64,000 bases of DNA from Pirellulales bacterium (GTDB taxonomy: Bacteria > Planctomycetota > Planctomycetia > Pirellulales > JAEUIK01). Shown piece by piece: positions 53,303-61,811 of this stretch. The stretch spans positions 1 to 64,000 of the forward strand of contig JAIESQ010000041.1 of assembly GCA_019745975.1 (NCBI GenBank), read 5' to 3'. A model generated the notes under the pieces. The model had not been told where the DNA came from, ran no database searches, and saw only the letters and a list, made by a program, of their open reading frames with translations. The position numbers were made by a program, and so were the translations under genes. Each line of letters starts with the position of its first letter. The first letter of the stretch is position 1.

Positions 53303-53378
53303 GTGATCAGCCGCGTCGCAACACGATTCCTCTTGTCGCTGCGCGACCCCGGCACGCTGCGCGTTCCTGGGCCACCCG
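53303..53378. repeat. Right half of the family D composite repeat
   Basis: From GATCAGCCGCGTCGCAACAC through CCTCTTGTCGCTGCGCGAC to GGGCCACCC it is nearly identical to the right half of the element at 15288. The left half is missing here, so the halves can move or survive separately. Confidence 0.7.
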
Positions 53379-53405
53379 CCAATAGATGCGTGGATCGCGA
53401 AACCG

Positions 53406-56400
53406 CTAGATGCCGCCCTTCAGCTTGCCCGAGGTTTGGATGAAGTCTTTGGCGACGACGTTGGCGTCGTTGGCATTAGTCGTGGCCAGGTGCGCGGCCA
53501 TCAGCTTGTACAGCTCGTCGGACGCAATGAAATTCACCCGCGCGGCTTCTTCGCGGCCGTCGCCCCGCATGTTGGCGATCCAGTAATTCAGACCGCCGGC
53601 GTCGGCCGAACGGCCCAGCACGTCCTGGTAGAGCTCGAGCGCTTCGGCTTTGAGGGCTTCGTCGCTGCCGAGGACCGACGAGGCGACGGCGCTGCGCTTG
53701 GCGCCGTTGGCCAACTGGGTCGTCCACCAGCTCGCGCCGGGGAAGTCGACCTCGCGGCCGAGCACATCCTGGTACAGGTCCTTGACGAAATTGAAGTCGG
53801 AGCCGCCGGCGTTCTTAAAGTACTCGTCGGAACCAATAATCGACGCCGTGAGCTGCCGCTGCGTGGCGCCGTGGGCGAACTGGTCGAGCCACCACTGGCG
53901 GCCTCCGGCGTCGGCGGCGCGGCCGAGATACGTTTCGTAGACGTGGTCGATCAGGTTCGCGCGATACTCGGTGCTCTGCTGAATGCTTTGGACGACCTGC
54001 TGCCTTGAGGCGCCGTTGTCCAACAGCTTGGTCCAGTATGCCAGGCCGTCGGCGTCGGCGTCGCGCTTCAGTTCTGAGTTGTAAACGGCGGAGACGAAGA
54101 CCGAATTGGCCGACAGCGTCGCGGCGGCTGGCGCGCTGGTGGTGGTTGTGGTCGTCGTCGAGGTATCGGTCGACGGCTTCGTGTCGCCGGTGCTCGTCGA
54201 CGCGCTGGCGATGACCGGCGGATCGAAGTTGCCGACCAGCGGCAGAGCCGGCAAATTGCCAAATTGGGCGTGGATATCGTGGCCCAACGGCGTCGGCGAA
54301 TACTGGTGCGCCAGCGTGACGGCCGAACCGGTGATGCGCTTGGTATGGTGCAGGTCGTCGGAGATCAAGAACCGCCATTCGCTGTCGCCGGTGACCGAGC
54401 CGCTTTGCGGAATCCAGATCCCCAGGTCGTCGATGCCATCGCCATCCATGTCGGCGGCCAGCGGGCGATCGAGCACGCCTGGCGCGCCAAAGCCGATCGT
54501 TTGATCGGTGCCATTGAAGCCATTGGCGGCGAAGTCGATATAGAATGTATCGTTCTGGTAGGTGGCCAGGTCGTCCTTCCCATCGCCGTCGAAGTCGCCG
54601 ACGATCGGATAGCCGCGCTGCCCGTTGGTCACGACGATTGGCGCGCCCAACACGTCGAGATACCACTTGGTGCCGTCGAAGATACCGACTTCGTCCTTGC
54701 TGTTGGCGGCGCCGGTGAAGTTGCCGGCCACGGCGAGGCCGTCAATCTGCAAGGGGCTGTCGATGTAGTCGCCCGGATCGACCGCGCCGTTGAAGTTCCA
54801 GTCGATCAAAAAGCGGTAGCGGCCATTCACGGGGTCGCGTCCGTAGGCGGAGAGCATGTCGAACCGCAGGCCCATCGACGAAGCGTCGCCAAACTTGCCG
54901 GCGAAACGCTGGTCGTTGACCGTGCCGAACTGGAAAATCGTGTCTCGATTGGTGAAGTTGGTGTTCGTGGGGTCGAACGTCGAATTGCCGTTCAAATCGG
55001 TCGCCACGTTCAGGCCGGCGTAAGTGGCGATTTCCGGCCGGCTGTCGACGGTGAAACGGGCCGTGAAATCACCGCCTGGCGTGCCGTTGCCGCTGGGGAA
55101 CGGAGAGGGTGGCCCGGCGGGCTGTGGTTCCGCGGCGTTGCTCTCACCGTCGAGCGGATTGTTCGCCGGATCGGTGACGTGGTCCGAGAGCGTCAGCGTG
55201 TAGCGATCGTCGGGCAGCGGCGAGAAGAAGTCGATCTGCAAGGTGCCCGTCGCCGCCAACCCCGCGACTTGCGAGATGGGAATGAACCGAACTTCCTTGA
55301 TGGGAATGAGCCCGTTGGCGTCCCCCTTGACCTGCACCAGGCCGGGGTTGAGCAGGATGGGGTGCTCTTCGAGCGAAACTTGAAGGGTGTAGTTTTCTCC
55401 GTTTTGCAACGGGATGGGGGAAGCGCCGCCTGCGTTAAACGCTCCGATCTTGATGGCGTATTTGCCAGGCGCCGTGAAGTTGAACGTCAAGAAAGAGTCG
55501 TTCGTCGTGGCGCTACCGCCGGCGCCGTTGATCAACGCCGAGTCGTCGTTCTGACTGAGTAAGTTACCGGCTTCGTCAAATAGCTGGATAAACGTGTCGG
55601 CGCCGCCCGTGGTGAAGTCGATGTCAAAGGTTCCCTTGACCGGAGAACCGGCGCTCGCGCTACCCACCGTGAAAGTGTAAAAGTCGAAGCTCCCGTCGCC
55701 CGTTCCCAAGATCGTGGCGTGCGGCACGGTCAGCGAGGTGTCGATCCCGGCGGTGTCGCCGATGTTGGGGCTGGCATTGAGGTTGAAGTACTGATCAATG
55801 TTCTGTCCGTCGGCGATCGAGTTGTTTTGCTCGACTTCGGTCACGGTGCCGCCGATCAGCGCCGGATAGGTGAAATCCAAAGCGCGGCCCGGCAGGTCCT
55901 TGATGTCCAGCGACAGCCCGTTGACCAGCGGCGTGGGGCCAGGCGTGGTGCCGGGGAACGACTTGGTGGCCTGCAGGTCGAACTGCGTCTCATTCGCAGG
56001 CGTGTTGGGATTGTCGCTGATGTAGAGCTTGGTAACCTGCGGGCCGATGACATCGACGTCGGTCAGCTTGATCTGATAGGTGTTGATGGCGTCGTTGACC
56101 GTTTGTTCCTCGTTCACGACGTGCGGATGTCCTTTGACGCGAATGTAGTAGTGGTTGCCCGCCTGGGCGCCGAAGGTGAGCTGCTCGCCGATATTCTGTT
56201 CGCCCAGGTCGACCAAGCCCTGACCTGAAACATCGGTGCCCGTAGTGATCTGCTTGCCGTTGATGTCGTAAACGGAGATGTCGAGATTGCCATCACCAGG
56301 CAAGCCCGCGCGGCCGCTATTGACCTGGGCAATCTGGTTGAACACGAGATCAAGCCGGTAAACCGAAGTCTTCGTCGGCTGGAAGACGTACCAATCTTCG

Positions 56401-59400
56401 TCGCCGGGCTCCTGCGGCAAGCCAAAGGTATTCGTATCCTCGCCCGGGTCGATCGTCGGGTTGAGATTGGTAGTCGCCAAATCGCTGAATTCGGTGGGGA
56501 TCAGGCGATTGTCGTTCATTTCGAATGGATCGGCCTGGAAGACCACGATGCGGCCCTTGCCATCGGCGCCGGTGCCGCCAGTGATGGAGTTGGCTGGCGT
56601 AACATCGACGCGTTCGATGTGCGTATAGACAACGTCTCCCTGTGCCGTGATGCCATTGTTGATTGCGGGGGCCATCGTGACGCGTCCGCTGCCGGGAGTA
56701 CTTGCCTGGCGCACGAGCACCAGGTCGCCGGTACCAATATCGCGCACGATGAGCCGGTCGCTGGCGTCGGGCGCGCCGCCATCCACCGTAAACCGCAGCA
56801 TCTGGTTGTGGATGCCATTGGTGGTGATTTCGGCATGAGGAGCAGTCAGAGCCGTGTCCGAATACTCGTCGGCATATGCGACTCGCATGGTATCGTTGCC
56901 GTCGCCCGCGTCGATAAACAGTTCTTCGACCGTGGGACGATTGGCAGTGCTATTGGGCGCGGCGCCGTTGACGGGCACAATCTGAAACGTCGAGTTCGTA
57001 GTGACGACTACCTGACTGTTGTTGACGGTAGCGAGCACGCTCGAGATCGTGTAATTGTCGCCGGCCACGGCGCTGGGCGTATTCTGCAGCACGTCAAAAT
57101 TGTCGTTTCCTTTAGTGCCGCGGATGACCAGTTGATCGAAGCCGGTGCCGCCATTGAAGGTGTCGCTTGTGCGGCTGGAGACGAGCACGTCGTCGCCGGC
57201 GCCCCCCTCGAGGGTATCGGTGCCGGCCCCGCCTGTGAGCGTATCGTTACCGTCGTTGCCTTGCAGCAGGACGGGCGAGTTCTGGGTCACGCCGCCGGCG
57301 TCGAGCACGTCGTCACCGGCGCCGCCGATGAGCGTGGTACCCAGGTAGGCGCCGACGGCCGGCAAGTTCAGCGCCGTGATCGAGTCGTTACCCAGGCCGC
57401 CGTCGGCAACAATTCGCGTCAGGCCGGTCGGCACACTGGCATTGTCGAGTACGAACTTGTCGTCGCCCCCCAGGCCCACCATGACCAGGACCGCCTTATT
57501 CTCGAATTCGAGCGATTCAAATTCGTCGACGCGCACGATGCCCCGCGTCGGCGTGCTCCCCTGTTCGTAATTGATCGTGTTGGGGGAGTTGGTGCCGCTG
57601 ACGGCCAGGCCATCCTCCGTCGAGGTATCGACGACCGGCTCGAGGTTCAGGAAGTCAATCGTCATCAAACGACTGGTGCCCGCGATCGTTAAGGCGTCGT
57701 AGCTCAAGCGCCCCTGATTCACCGCGGGGCCGGGCGTGTAGGTGACGTTACGAATGGTGCCGATAACTGGCGTTACCGCGCCCTGAACAGTGAGCTGATC
57801 GCGCCCCGTTCCGCCGTCGTACAGAATGGGCACGCTGATGTAGTCGCTTGGCACGGCCGTGCCGATATCGACCGTCACCTGGTCGTCGCCACCGAGGGTA
57901 TTGATTTGCAGCTGCCTGGTGCTTGCCGACGTGGCGGTCACGACGACGTTCGATACATTGTCTTTCACCGCCAACTCATTGCCGGTCGGATGCGTCACGA
58001 GGTAGGAATCGTCCGCGCTGGCTGTATTGCCGTCGGCCCCCTCGATTGCCAACGCCCCGGCATTGAAGGCGTCGTATTGGTAGTTTGTCTTCGTGGCGCC
58101 GGCGAGATTGGCCGTCTTGAAGGTCACCACGTCGGAGCCGGTATCGGCGGAAACGGTGAAGCTTGTGAGTTTTTGAAACGCGATCCGCGGCAAGCTGTCG
58201 GATGTGATCTGGTCGAAATCGTTGGTGCTGCGCTCGACGCGCGCAGTATTGTCGCCACTTCCCAAGTGTACGTTTAAGGCGTCGTTGATCGGATCATCGT
58301 TACCGACGTAGTTGATCAACTCGATGCCCGACGTCTGGATCGGATTGGTGCTACCCGCGACGTTGCGGAAGCCAGTGATTTGCTGCTTGGTCTGATCGGC
58401 CGCTAAGGGCGTGATCGCCACGGATTGCGCGAAGGTCGCCGGCGCGATCAAGTTCACGACGTCGCTGGCCGAGGGGTCGCCGCCGGCGAGAAACAAGCCG
58501 CCGGAGTAGGGGTTATTCTGATTGACGTTGAAGGTGTCGTCGCCGTCGAGGCCATCGAGGACGACTTCTTCGATCCCCGTGCTTGTCGAGCTGATCGTGA
58601 CGAAGGTGTGCGAGGGATTCGAAAGCTCAATCGAGCCGTTAGCATTGACGTCGAAGGTGTCGTTGTTGTCGGTGCCGTTGTAGACGACGCGGTCGGTGCC
58701 GGCGCCAGCCTCGATGACAAACGTCGTCAGTCCCTGCGCCGGGATCGGGGCATTGAGCGTGATGATGTCGTTGGGCGAGCCGCCGTCGTTGGTGGCCGTG
58801 TCGATCGTGAACGTCGGAATGTCGAAGAACGTGACCGACTCGAAAGGCAAGCCGCCGCTGGTGCCAGAGATGGTCATCTGGCCGACCTGCGGGCCGGATT
58901 GGACGAGGATGTTGTCCCGACTGTTGGGGGTCGTCAGCGTGTAGCTGGCCAGGGCGCTGACGGTCATCGGCTCGAAGTTCGAGAAGTCAATCGTGTCGAT
59001 GCCAACCACCAAGGTGCCGGCGCCTGGGGAAGTGCCGTCGGGGGTATAGACGGCGCCGTCAAGGCCGTCGCCGATGTACTCGAAGCTGTCGAAACCGGTG
59101 CGGCCGTTGAGCGCGATGTCCTTGTTGAAGTCGCCGACGATGATGATGTTGTCGTCGTCGCCCGAGCCATTGATGATCAGCTTATTGACGTGCGAAAGCA
59201 GGTCGGACCAGACGACTTCACCGTCGACGAGCAATTGCAAGCGGGTGCTGTCGTTGGGATCGCGGCGGGCGATGATCTCGTCGGGGGTGCCATCGTTCCC
59301 CAGCGGCTGGAAATTCATGTCCAGCGTGATGTCAGCCGGATCGTCGAGCGTGTCGTCGACAAACGAGGTGAATCCCGACACCCGCGTGTAATGTTCGGCG

Positions 59401-60284
59401 ATCCCGAATTGGTTGATCTCGTCCAGGGGATCGCCGAATTCCTCGAACGAATAGATGCCGGCAATCACTGGGCCGCCGGAGAGCGTCGAACCATCGGGGA
59501 GCTTGCTAAGGAAGGCCGGCGCGCCTTTATCGCCGAACGCCGCGACCGCCTCGCTGGTGCCGAGGCTATTACCGCCTGACTCCTCGAATTCCACGTGCAA
59601 CAAGTCGCCGTTCGATTGGTCGTCGATCTGTGTAACACGGTTGTTTCCAATGCGCTTGATGCCCTTGCTGTTAGGGAGCGAGCCGGTGACGCCGGTGCCC
59701 GTGTCGCCATAGCCGACGATCGTGAGCACGCTGCCGTCTTCGGGGCTTTGATTCTCGTCGTCCGCGGGGACGCGGAAAATGTTGTAGCGCTCGGCCGGGA
59801 AGGGGGCGATGACCGGCAGCGTGACAATCGCCAGATCGGCCCCATTGGTGAGGTCGCCATCCCAGTCGGGCGCCAACACGATATTCGCCGACGTGGCATC
59901 GACCGAAATCGCGTAGTGCTGCTTGTTCATCTCGAAAACGACTTGGAACGATCCCAAGTCGTCGTCGATCGCTCCATCACCGTCACGATCGAAGGCTTGC
60001 GCGGTCGCGAGGATGTGACGCCCGTCGTACAAGAGCGCGCCGGTGAAATTGGCATTGAGCGTGGTGTTCGTCGAGGCATTCGTGAAGTCGAGCGCCACGA
60101 CGCCATCGAAACCAGCGCCGGGAGCGACGAGATCCGCGGCGCCCTGCGCGCCGACGACGAGCATGCGGCGATGTTCGAGTGTCTCGAACCGGAGGTCGGC
60201 TTTGCGGGCACGCTGCGATGCGGCGCGCGAACCACGACGACGCGATGCGGTTGGGCGACGATACCACGGCGAGGAGAAGCTCAC
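53406..60284 (-). CDS. Giant exported protein: inactive trypsin-like domain, repeats, FG-GAP region, DUF4214
   Basis: 2292 residues. The basic start and FETLEHRRMLVVG near residue 35 match the planctomycete export-type N-terminus (LEPR-x-LL-like). Residues ~60-320 resemble a trypsin-like domain, but the His, Asp, Ser sites read TAQAF, DLAIVTL and GDKGAP, so His and Ser are lost. A long region follows with calcium-repeat-like pieces (GGDGNDTLTGGAGTDTLEGG type) and pre-peptidase-like beta domains; then VGDFDGDGKDDLATYQ-type FG-GAP motifs and four DUF4214 repeats (ELYQDVLGRSADAGGLNYWI) at the C-terminus. Probably a secreted adhesin or matrix protein. Confidence 0.85.
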   Translation of the reverse strand: MSFSSPWYRRPTASRRRGSRAASQRARKADLRFETLEHRRMLVVGAQGAADLVAPGAGFDGVVALDFTNASTNTTLNANFTGALLYDGRHILATAQAFDRDGDGAIDDDLGSFQVVFEMNKQHYAISVDATSANIVLAPDWDGDLTNGADLAIVTLPVIAPFPAERYNIFRVPADDENQSPEDGSVLTIVGYGDTGTGVTGSLPNSKGIKRIGNNRVTQIDDQSNGDLLHVEFEESGGNSLGTSEAVAAFGDKGAPAFLSKLPDGSTLSGGPVIAGIYSFEEFGDPLDEINQFGIAEHYTRVSGFTSFVDDTLDDPADITLDMNFQPLGNDGTPDEIIARRDPNDSTRLQLLVDGEVVWSDLLSHVNKLIINGSGDDDNIIIVGDFNKDIALNGRTGFDSFEYIGDGLDGAVYTPDGTSPGAGTLVVGIDTIDFSNFEPMTVSALASYTLTTPNSRDNILVQSGPQVGQMTISGTSGGLPFESVTFFDIPTFTIDTATNDGGSPNDIITLNAPIPAQGLTTFVIEAGAGTDRVVYNGTDNNDTFDVNANGSIELSNPSHTFVTISSTSTGIEEVVLDGLDGDDTFNVNQNNPYSGGLFLAGGDPSASDVVNLIAPATFAQSVAITPLAADQTKQQITGFRNVAGSTNPIQTSGIELINYVGNDDPINDALNVHLGSGDNTARVERSTNDFDQITSDSLPRIAFQKLTSFTVSADTGSDVVTFKTANLAGATKTNYQYDAFNAGALAIEGADGNTASADDSYLVTHPTGNELAVKDNVSNVVVTATSASTRQLQINTLGGDDQVTVDIGTAVPSDYISVPILYDGGTGRDQLTVQGAVTPVIGTIRNVTYTPGPAVNQGRLSYDALTIAGTSRLMTIDFLNLEPVVDTSTEDGLAVSGTNSPNTINYEQGSTPTRGIVRVDEFESLEFENKAVLVMVGLGGDDKFVLDNASVPTGLTRIVADGGLGNDSITALNLPAVGAYLGTTLIGGAGDDVLDAGGVTQNSPVLLQGNDGNDTLTGGAGTDTLEGGAGDDVLVSSRTSDTFNGGTGFDQLVIRGTKGNDNFDVLQNTPSAVAGDNYTISSVLATVNNSQVVVTTNSTFQIVPVNGAAPNSTANRPTVEELFIDAGDGNDTMRVAYADEYSDTALTAPHAEITTNGIHNQMLRFTVDGGAPDASDRLIVRDIGTGDLVLVRQASTPGSGRVTMAPAINNGITAQGDVVYTHIERVDVTPANSITGGTGADGKGRIVVFQADPFEMNDNRLIPTEFSDLATTNLNPTIDPGEDTNTFGLPQEPGDEDWYVFQPTKTSVYRLDLVFNQIAQVNSGRAGLPGDGNLDISVYDINGKQITTGTDVSGQGLVDLGEQNIGEQLTFGAQAGNHYYIRVKGHPHVVNEEQTVNDAINTYQIKLTDVDVIGPQVTKLYISDNPNTPANETQFDLQATKSFPGTTPGPTPLVNGLSLDIKDLPGRALDFTYPALIGGTVTEVEQNNSIADGQNIDQYFNLNASPNIGDTAGIDTSLTVPHATILGTGDGSFDFYTFTVGSASAGSPVKGTFDIDFTTGGADTFIQLFDEAGNLLSQNDDSALINGAGGSATTNDSFLTFNFTAPGKYAIKIGAFNAGGASPIPLQNGENYTLQVSLEEHPILLNPGLVQVKGDANGLIPIKEVRFIPISQVAGLAATGTLQIDFFSPLPDDRYTLTLSDHVTDPANNPLDGESNAAEPQPAGPPSPFPSGNGTPGGDFTARFTVDSRPEIATYAGLNVATDLNGNSTFDPTNTNFTNRDTIFQFGTVNDQRFAGKFGDASSMGLRFDMLSAYGRDPVNGRYRFLIDWNFNGAVDPGDYIDSPLQIDGLAVAGNFTGAANSKDEVGIFDGTKWYLDVLGAPIVVTNGQRGYPIVGDFDGDGKDDLATYQNDTFYIDFAANGFNGTDQTIGFGAPGVLDRPLAADMDGDGIDDLGIWIPQSGSVTGDSEWRFLISDDLHHTKRITGSAVTLAHQYSPTPLGHDIHAQFGNLPALPLVGNFDPPVIASASTSTGDTKPSTDTSTTTTTTTSAPAAATLSANSVFVSAVYNSELKRDADADGLAYWTKLLDNGASRQQVVQSIQQSTEYRANLIDHVYETYLGRAADAGGRQWWLDQFAHGATQRQLTASIIGSDEYFKNAGGSDFNFVKDLYQDVLGREVDFPGASWWTTQLANGAKRSAVASSVLGSDEALKAEALELYQDVLGRSADAGGLNYWIANMRGDGREEAARVNFIASDELYKLMAAHLATTNANDANVVAKDFIQTSGKLKGGI

Positions 60285-60804
60285 GGCGAGACCCCAGTCT
60301 GGCGCTTGAGTGTGCGGAAATCAGGTGATCCGCCACGTCCGGTTGCGGCCTTCCGGCGCACGGCCGCCCCCGGCGGAAATGGATGGCGCTGGCGATCCAG
60401 CGTTACTTCCGATCCGGCTGCGAGCGTAATAGGGGGCTACAGGCCCGTCAAGGAATGAGGGTTGCATAGGATAGGCAAACTATCCACGGCCGTGGGCCAC
60501 TTAATCGTGCGCCGTGCCGAAAGTTGAAGGGGGAGATGGGGAACCCGATGGCCGCGGCGCACGAGTTGCCGAGGGGGGGTGCCGGACATGGTTTCGCATG
60601 GCGGTTGCCGGCTGGCGCGAATTCGTACGCCGAAATAGGTACCAGCCCCGGCGGCGGCCTGGCCAGGGCCGCAGACCCCGGCTACTGGTGAGGCGCCAAG
60701 AATTCCTGTGTCATCGATCCTGGCTCCCGTATGCTTCGACAGCGTAGGCCGCGGCGGCCAACGAACCCCCCGCGGCCGAGAATTCGAACGCAAAGCCACT
60801 AGAA
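60285..60804. other. 520-bp gene-free stretch upstream of the giant gene
   Basis: It holds the presumed promoter region of the giant gene (not clearly identifiable), a small hairpin GGATAG-GCAAA-CTATCC at 60470-60486, and a family A element at 60572-60649. The frames in it do not look coding. Confidence 0.5.
60572..60649. repeat. Inverted repeat, REP-like (family A)
   Basis: Arms GGGGGGTGCCGGACATGGTTT and GTACGCCGAAATAGGTACC plus AGCCCC are imperfectly complementary, and the GCCGAAA/GTACC parts match the other family A elements. More degenerate than 8408-8484. Confidence 0.6.
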
Positions 60805-60877
60805 AGCGGGCGAATCGACTCGAACTCTCGACATCCCGCCTGGGAAGCTAACGCTCCACCAACTGAGCTACGCCCGC
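60805..60877 (-). tRNA. tRNA-Gly (CCC), possibly degenerate
   Basis: A 73-base cloverleaf on the minus strand. The 7-bp acceptor stem (GCGGGCG/CGCCCGC) is perfect with discriminator T, the D arm is GCTC-AGTTGGTG-GAGC, the anticodon loop TTCCCAG gives CCC, and the T loop is TTCGAGT. The anticodon stem has an A-G mismatch and two G-U pairs, and the T stem has two mismatches. CCA is not encoded. These mismatches are unusual, so decay to a pseudo-tRNA or a variant is possible; tRNA-Gly(CCC) is dispensable where a UCC tRNA exists. Confidence 0.65.
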
Positions 60878-60986
60878 GGTTGCGCGACGGGCTTCAGCCG
60901 CCGCGATCTCGCCAAGATACGGTCGTCGCCAGGCGCCGCGGCAAGCCGTCTGTCGTTTGAATCGCGGGTGCGGCCTCACGGCCATT

Positions 60987-61802
60987 TCATGTACCAGGTT
61001 GCCAGATCAGGATCTCGCCTTTGTCGGAGACAGACGTATCGCCGGCGTAAATGCGGTAAGTCCCTGTGGATGCCGCGCAGGGAATCGGAACTCCGAAACT
61101 TTTCATGTATTTGGCAAGCAGCATCACGAAGGTCGGAGTGGCCGTCGTGGAATAGGCAAACGTGGGCATCAACTGCAGTGCCTTCAAGGAAATGATCGTG
61201 CCGCGATTCATCCATGCTCCGGCGCGAATTTCGGCGCCGCTTTGCAGGACGATGGTGCCGCCTTTCATTTGCAAGCCGGTAAAGTCTCTGGCTGGGCCAC
61301 CGATGACGATGATTCCGCGTCGCATCCGCATGCCGACTTCCAAACCGGCCGAGCCGTCGATGATGATCAGTCCATTGCTCATGCCGGCGAGGGAACCGCG
61401 GTAAGCAGCGCCAACTTGTCCCCCCGCGTTTCCATGCACGTGAATGAAGCCATTCTTCATCTCGGCGCCGATCCAGTCGCTAGCATGGCCATGCACTTCG
61501 ATACGGCCGCCAGTCATGTAGGCGCCCAAGTGCATGCCGACGGAACCATGGACGGTGACAGTTCCTTTCGACATCGCGCGGCCAATCCAGCGGACCTTAT
61601 CGAGGACACCGTGGATCACGATCTCGTCACTGCGTTCCCCTTCGACATCGAAGAATTCGCCCAGTGCTAGGTGGCGTTTGCCGTGATACACGACGAGCGA
61701 GCGAATCTCCGCGTTCGACAGGCCGCCTAGCGTGTCCGGCGAAATCACCTCGGCTTCCAAGGGAACGATCGGCTGCCGTATGAGATGCAACGTGACGGGC
61801 AT
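60987..61802 (-). CDS. fhcC: Formyltransferase/hydrolase complex subunit C
   Basis: 271 residues. It belongs to the FmdC/FwdC family: the middle consists of parallel beta-helix-like repeats with G-x-x-x-G-x-x-M (GSVGMHLGAYMTGGRIEVHG, GNAGGQVGAAYRGSLAGM, GSAGLEVGMRMRRG). In bacteria this subunit belongs to the Fhc complex, which releases formate from formyl-methanofuran/H4MPT in C1 oxidation. It starts 9 bases after the stop of the A subunit gene on the same strand. Confidence 0.92.
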   Translation of the reverse strand: MPVTLHLIRQPIVPLEAEVISPDTLGGLSNAEIRSLVVYHGKRHLALGEFFDVEGERSDEIVIHGVLDKVRWIGRAMSKGTVTVHGSVGMHLGAYMTGGRIEVHGHASDWIGAEMKNGFIHVHGNAGGQVGAAYRGSLAGMSNGLIIIDGSAGLEVGMRMRRGIIVIGGPARDFTGLQMKGGTIVLQSGAEIRAGAWMNRGTIISLKALQLMPTFAYSTTATPTFVMLLAKYMKSFGVPIPCAASTGTYRIYAGDTSVSDKGEILIWQPGT

Positions 61803-61811
61803 TTTGATGGA

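Noticed and set aside
54264-59579. Several long plus-strand frames opposite the giant gene
   Set aside because: The minus-strand frame is continuous for 2292 codons with recognisable domains; the opposite frames are low-complexity Val/Gly/Arg-rich shadows.
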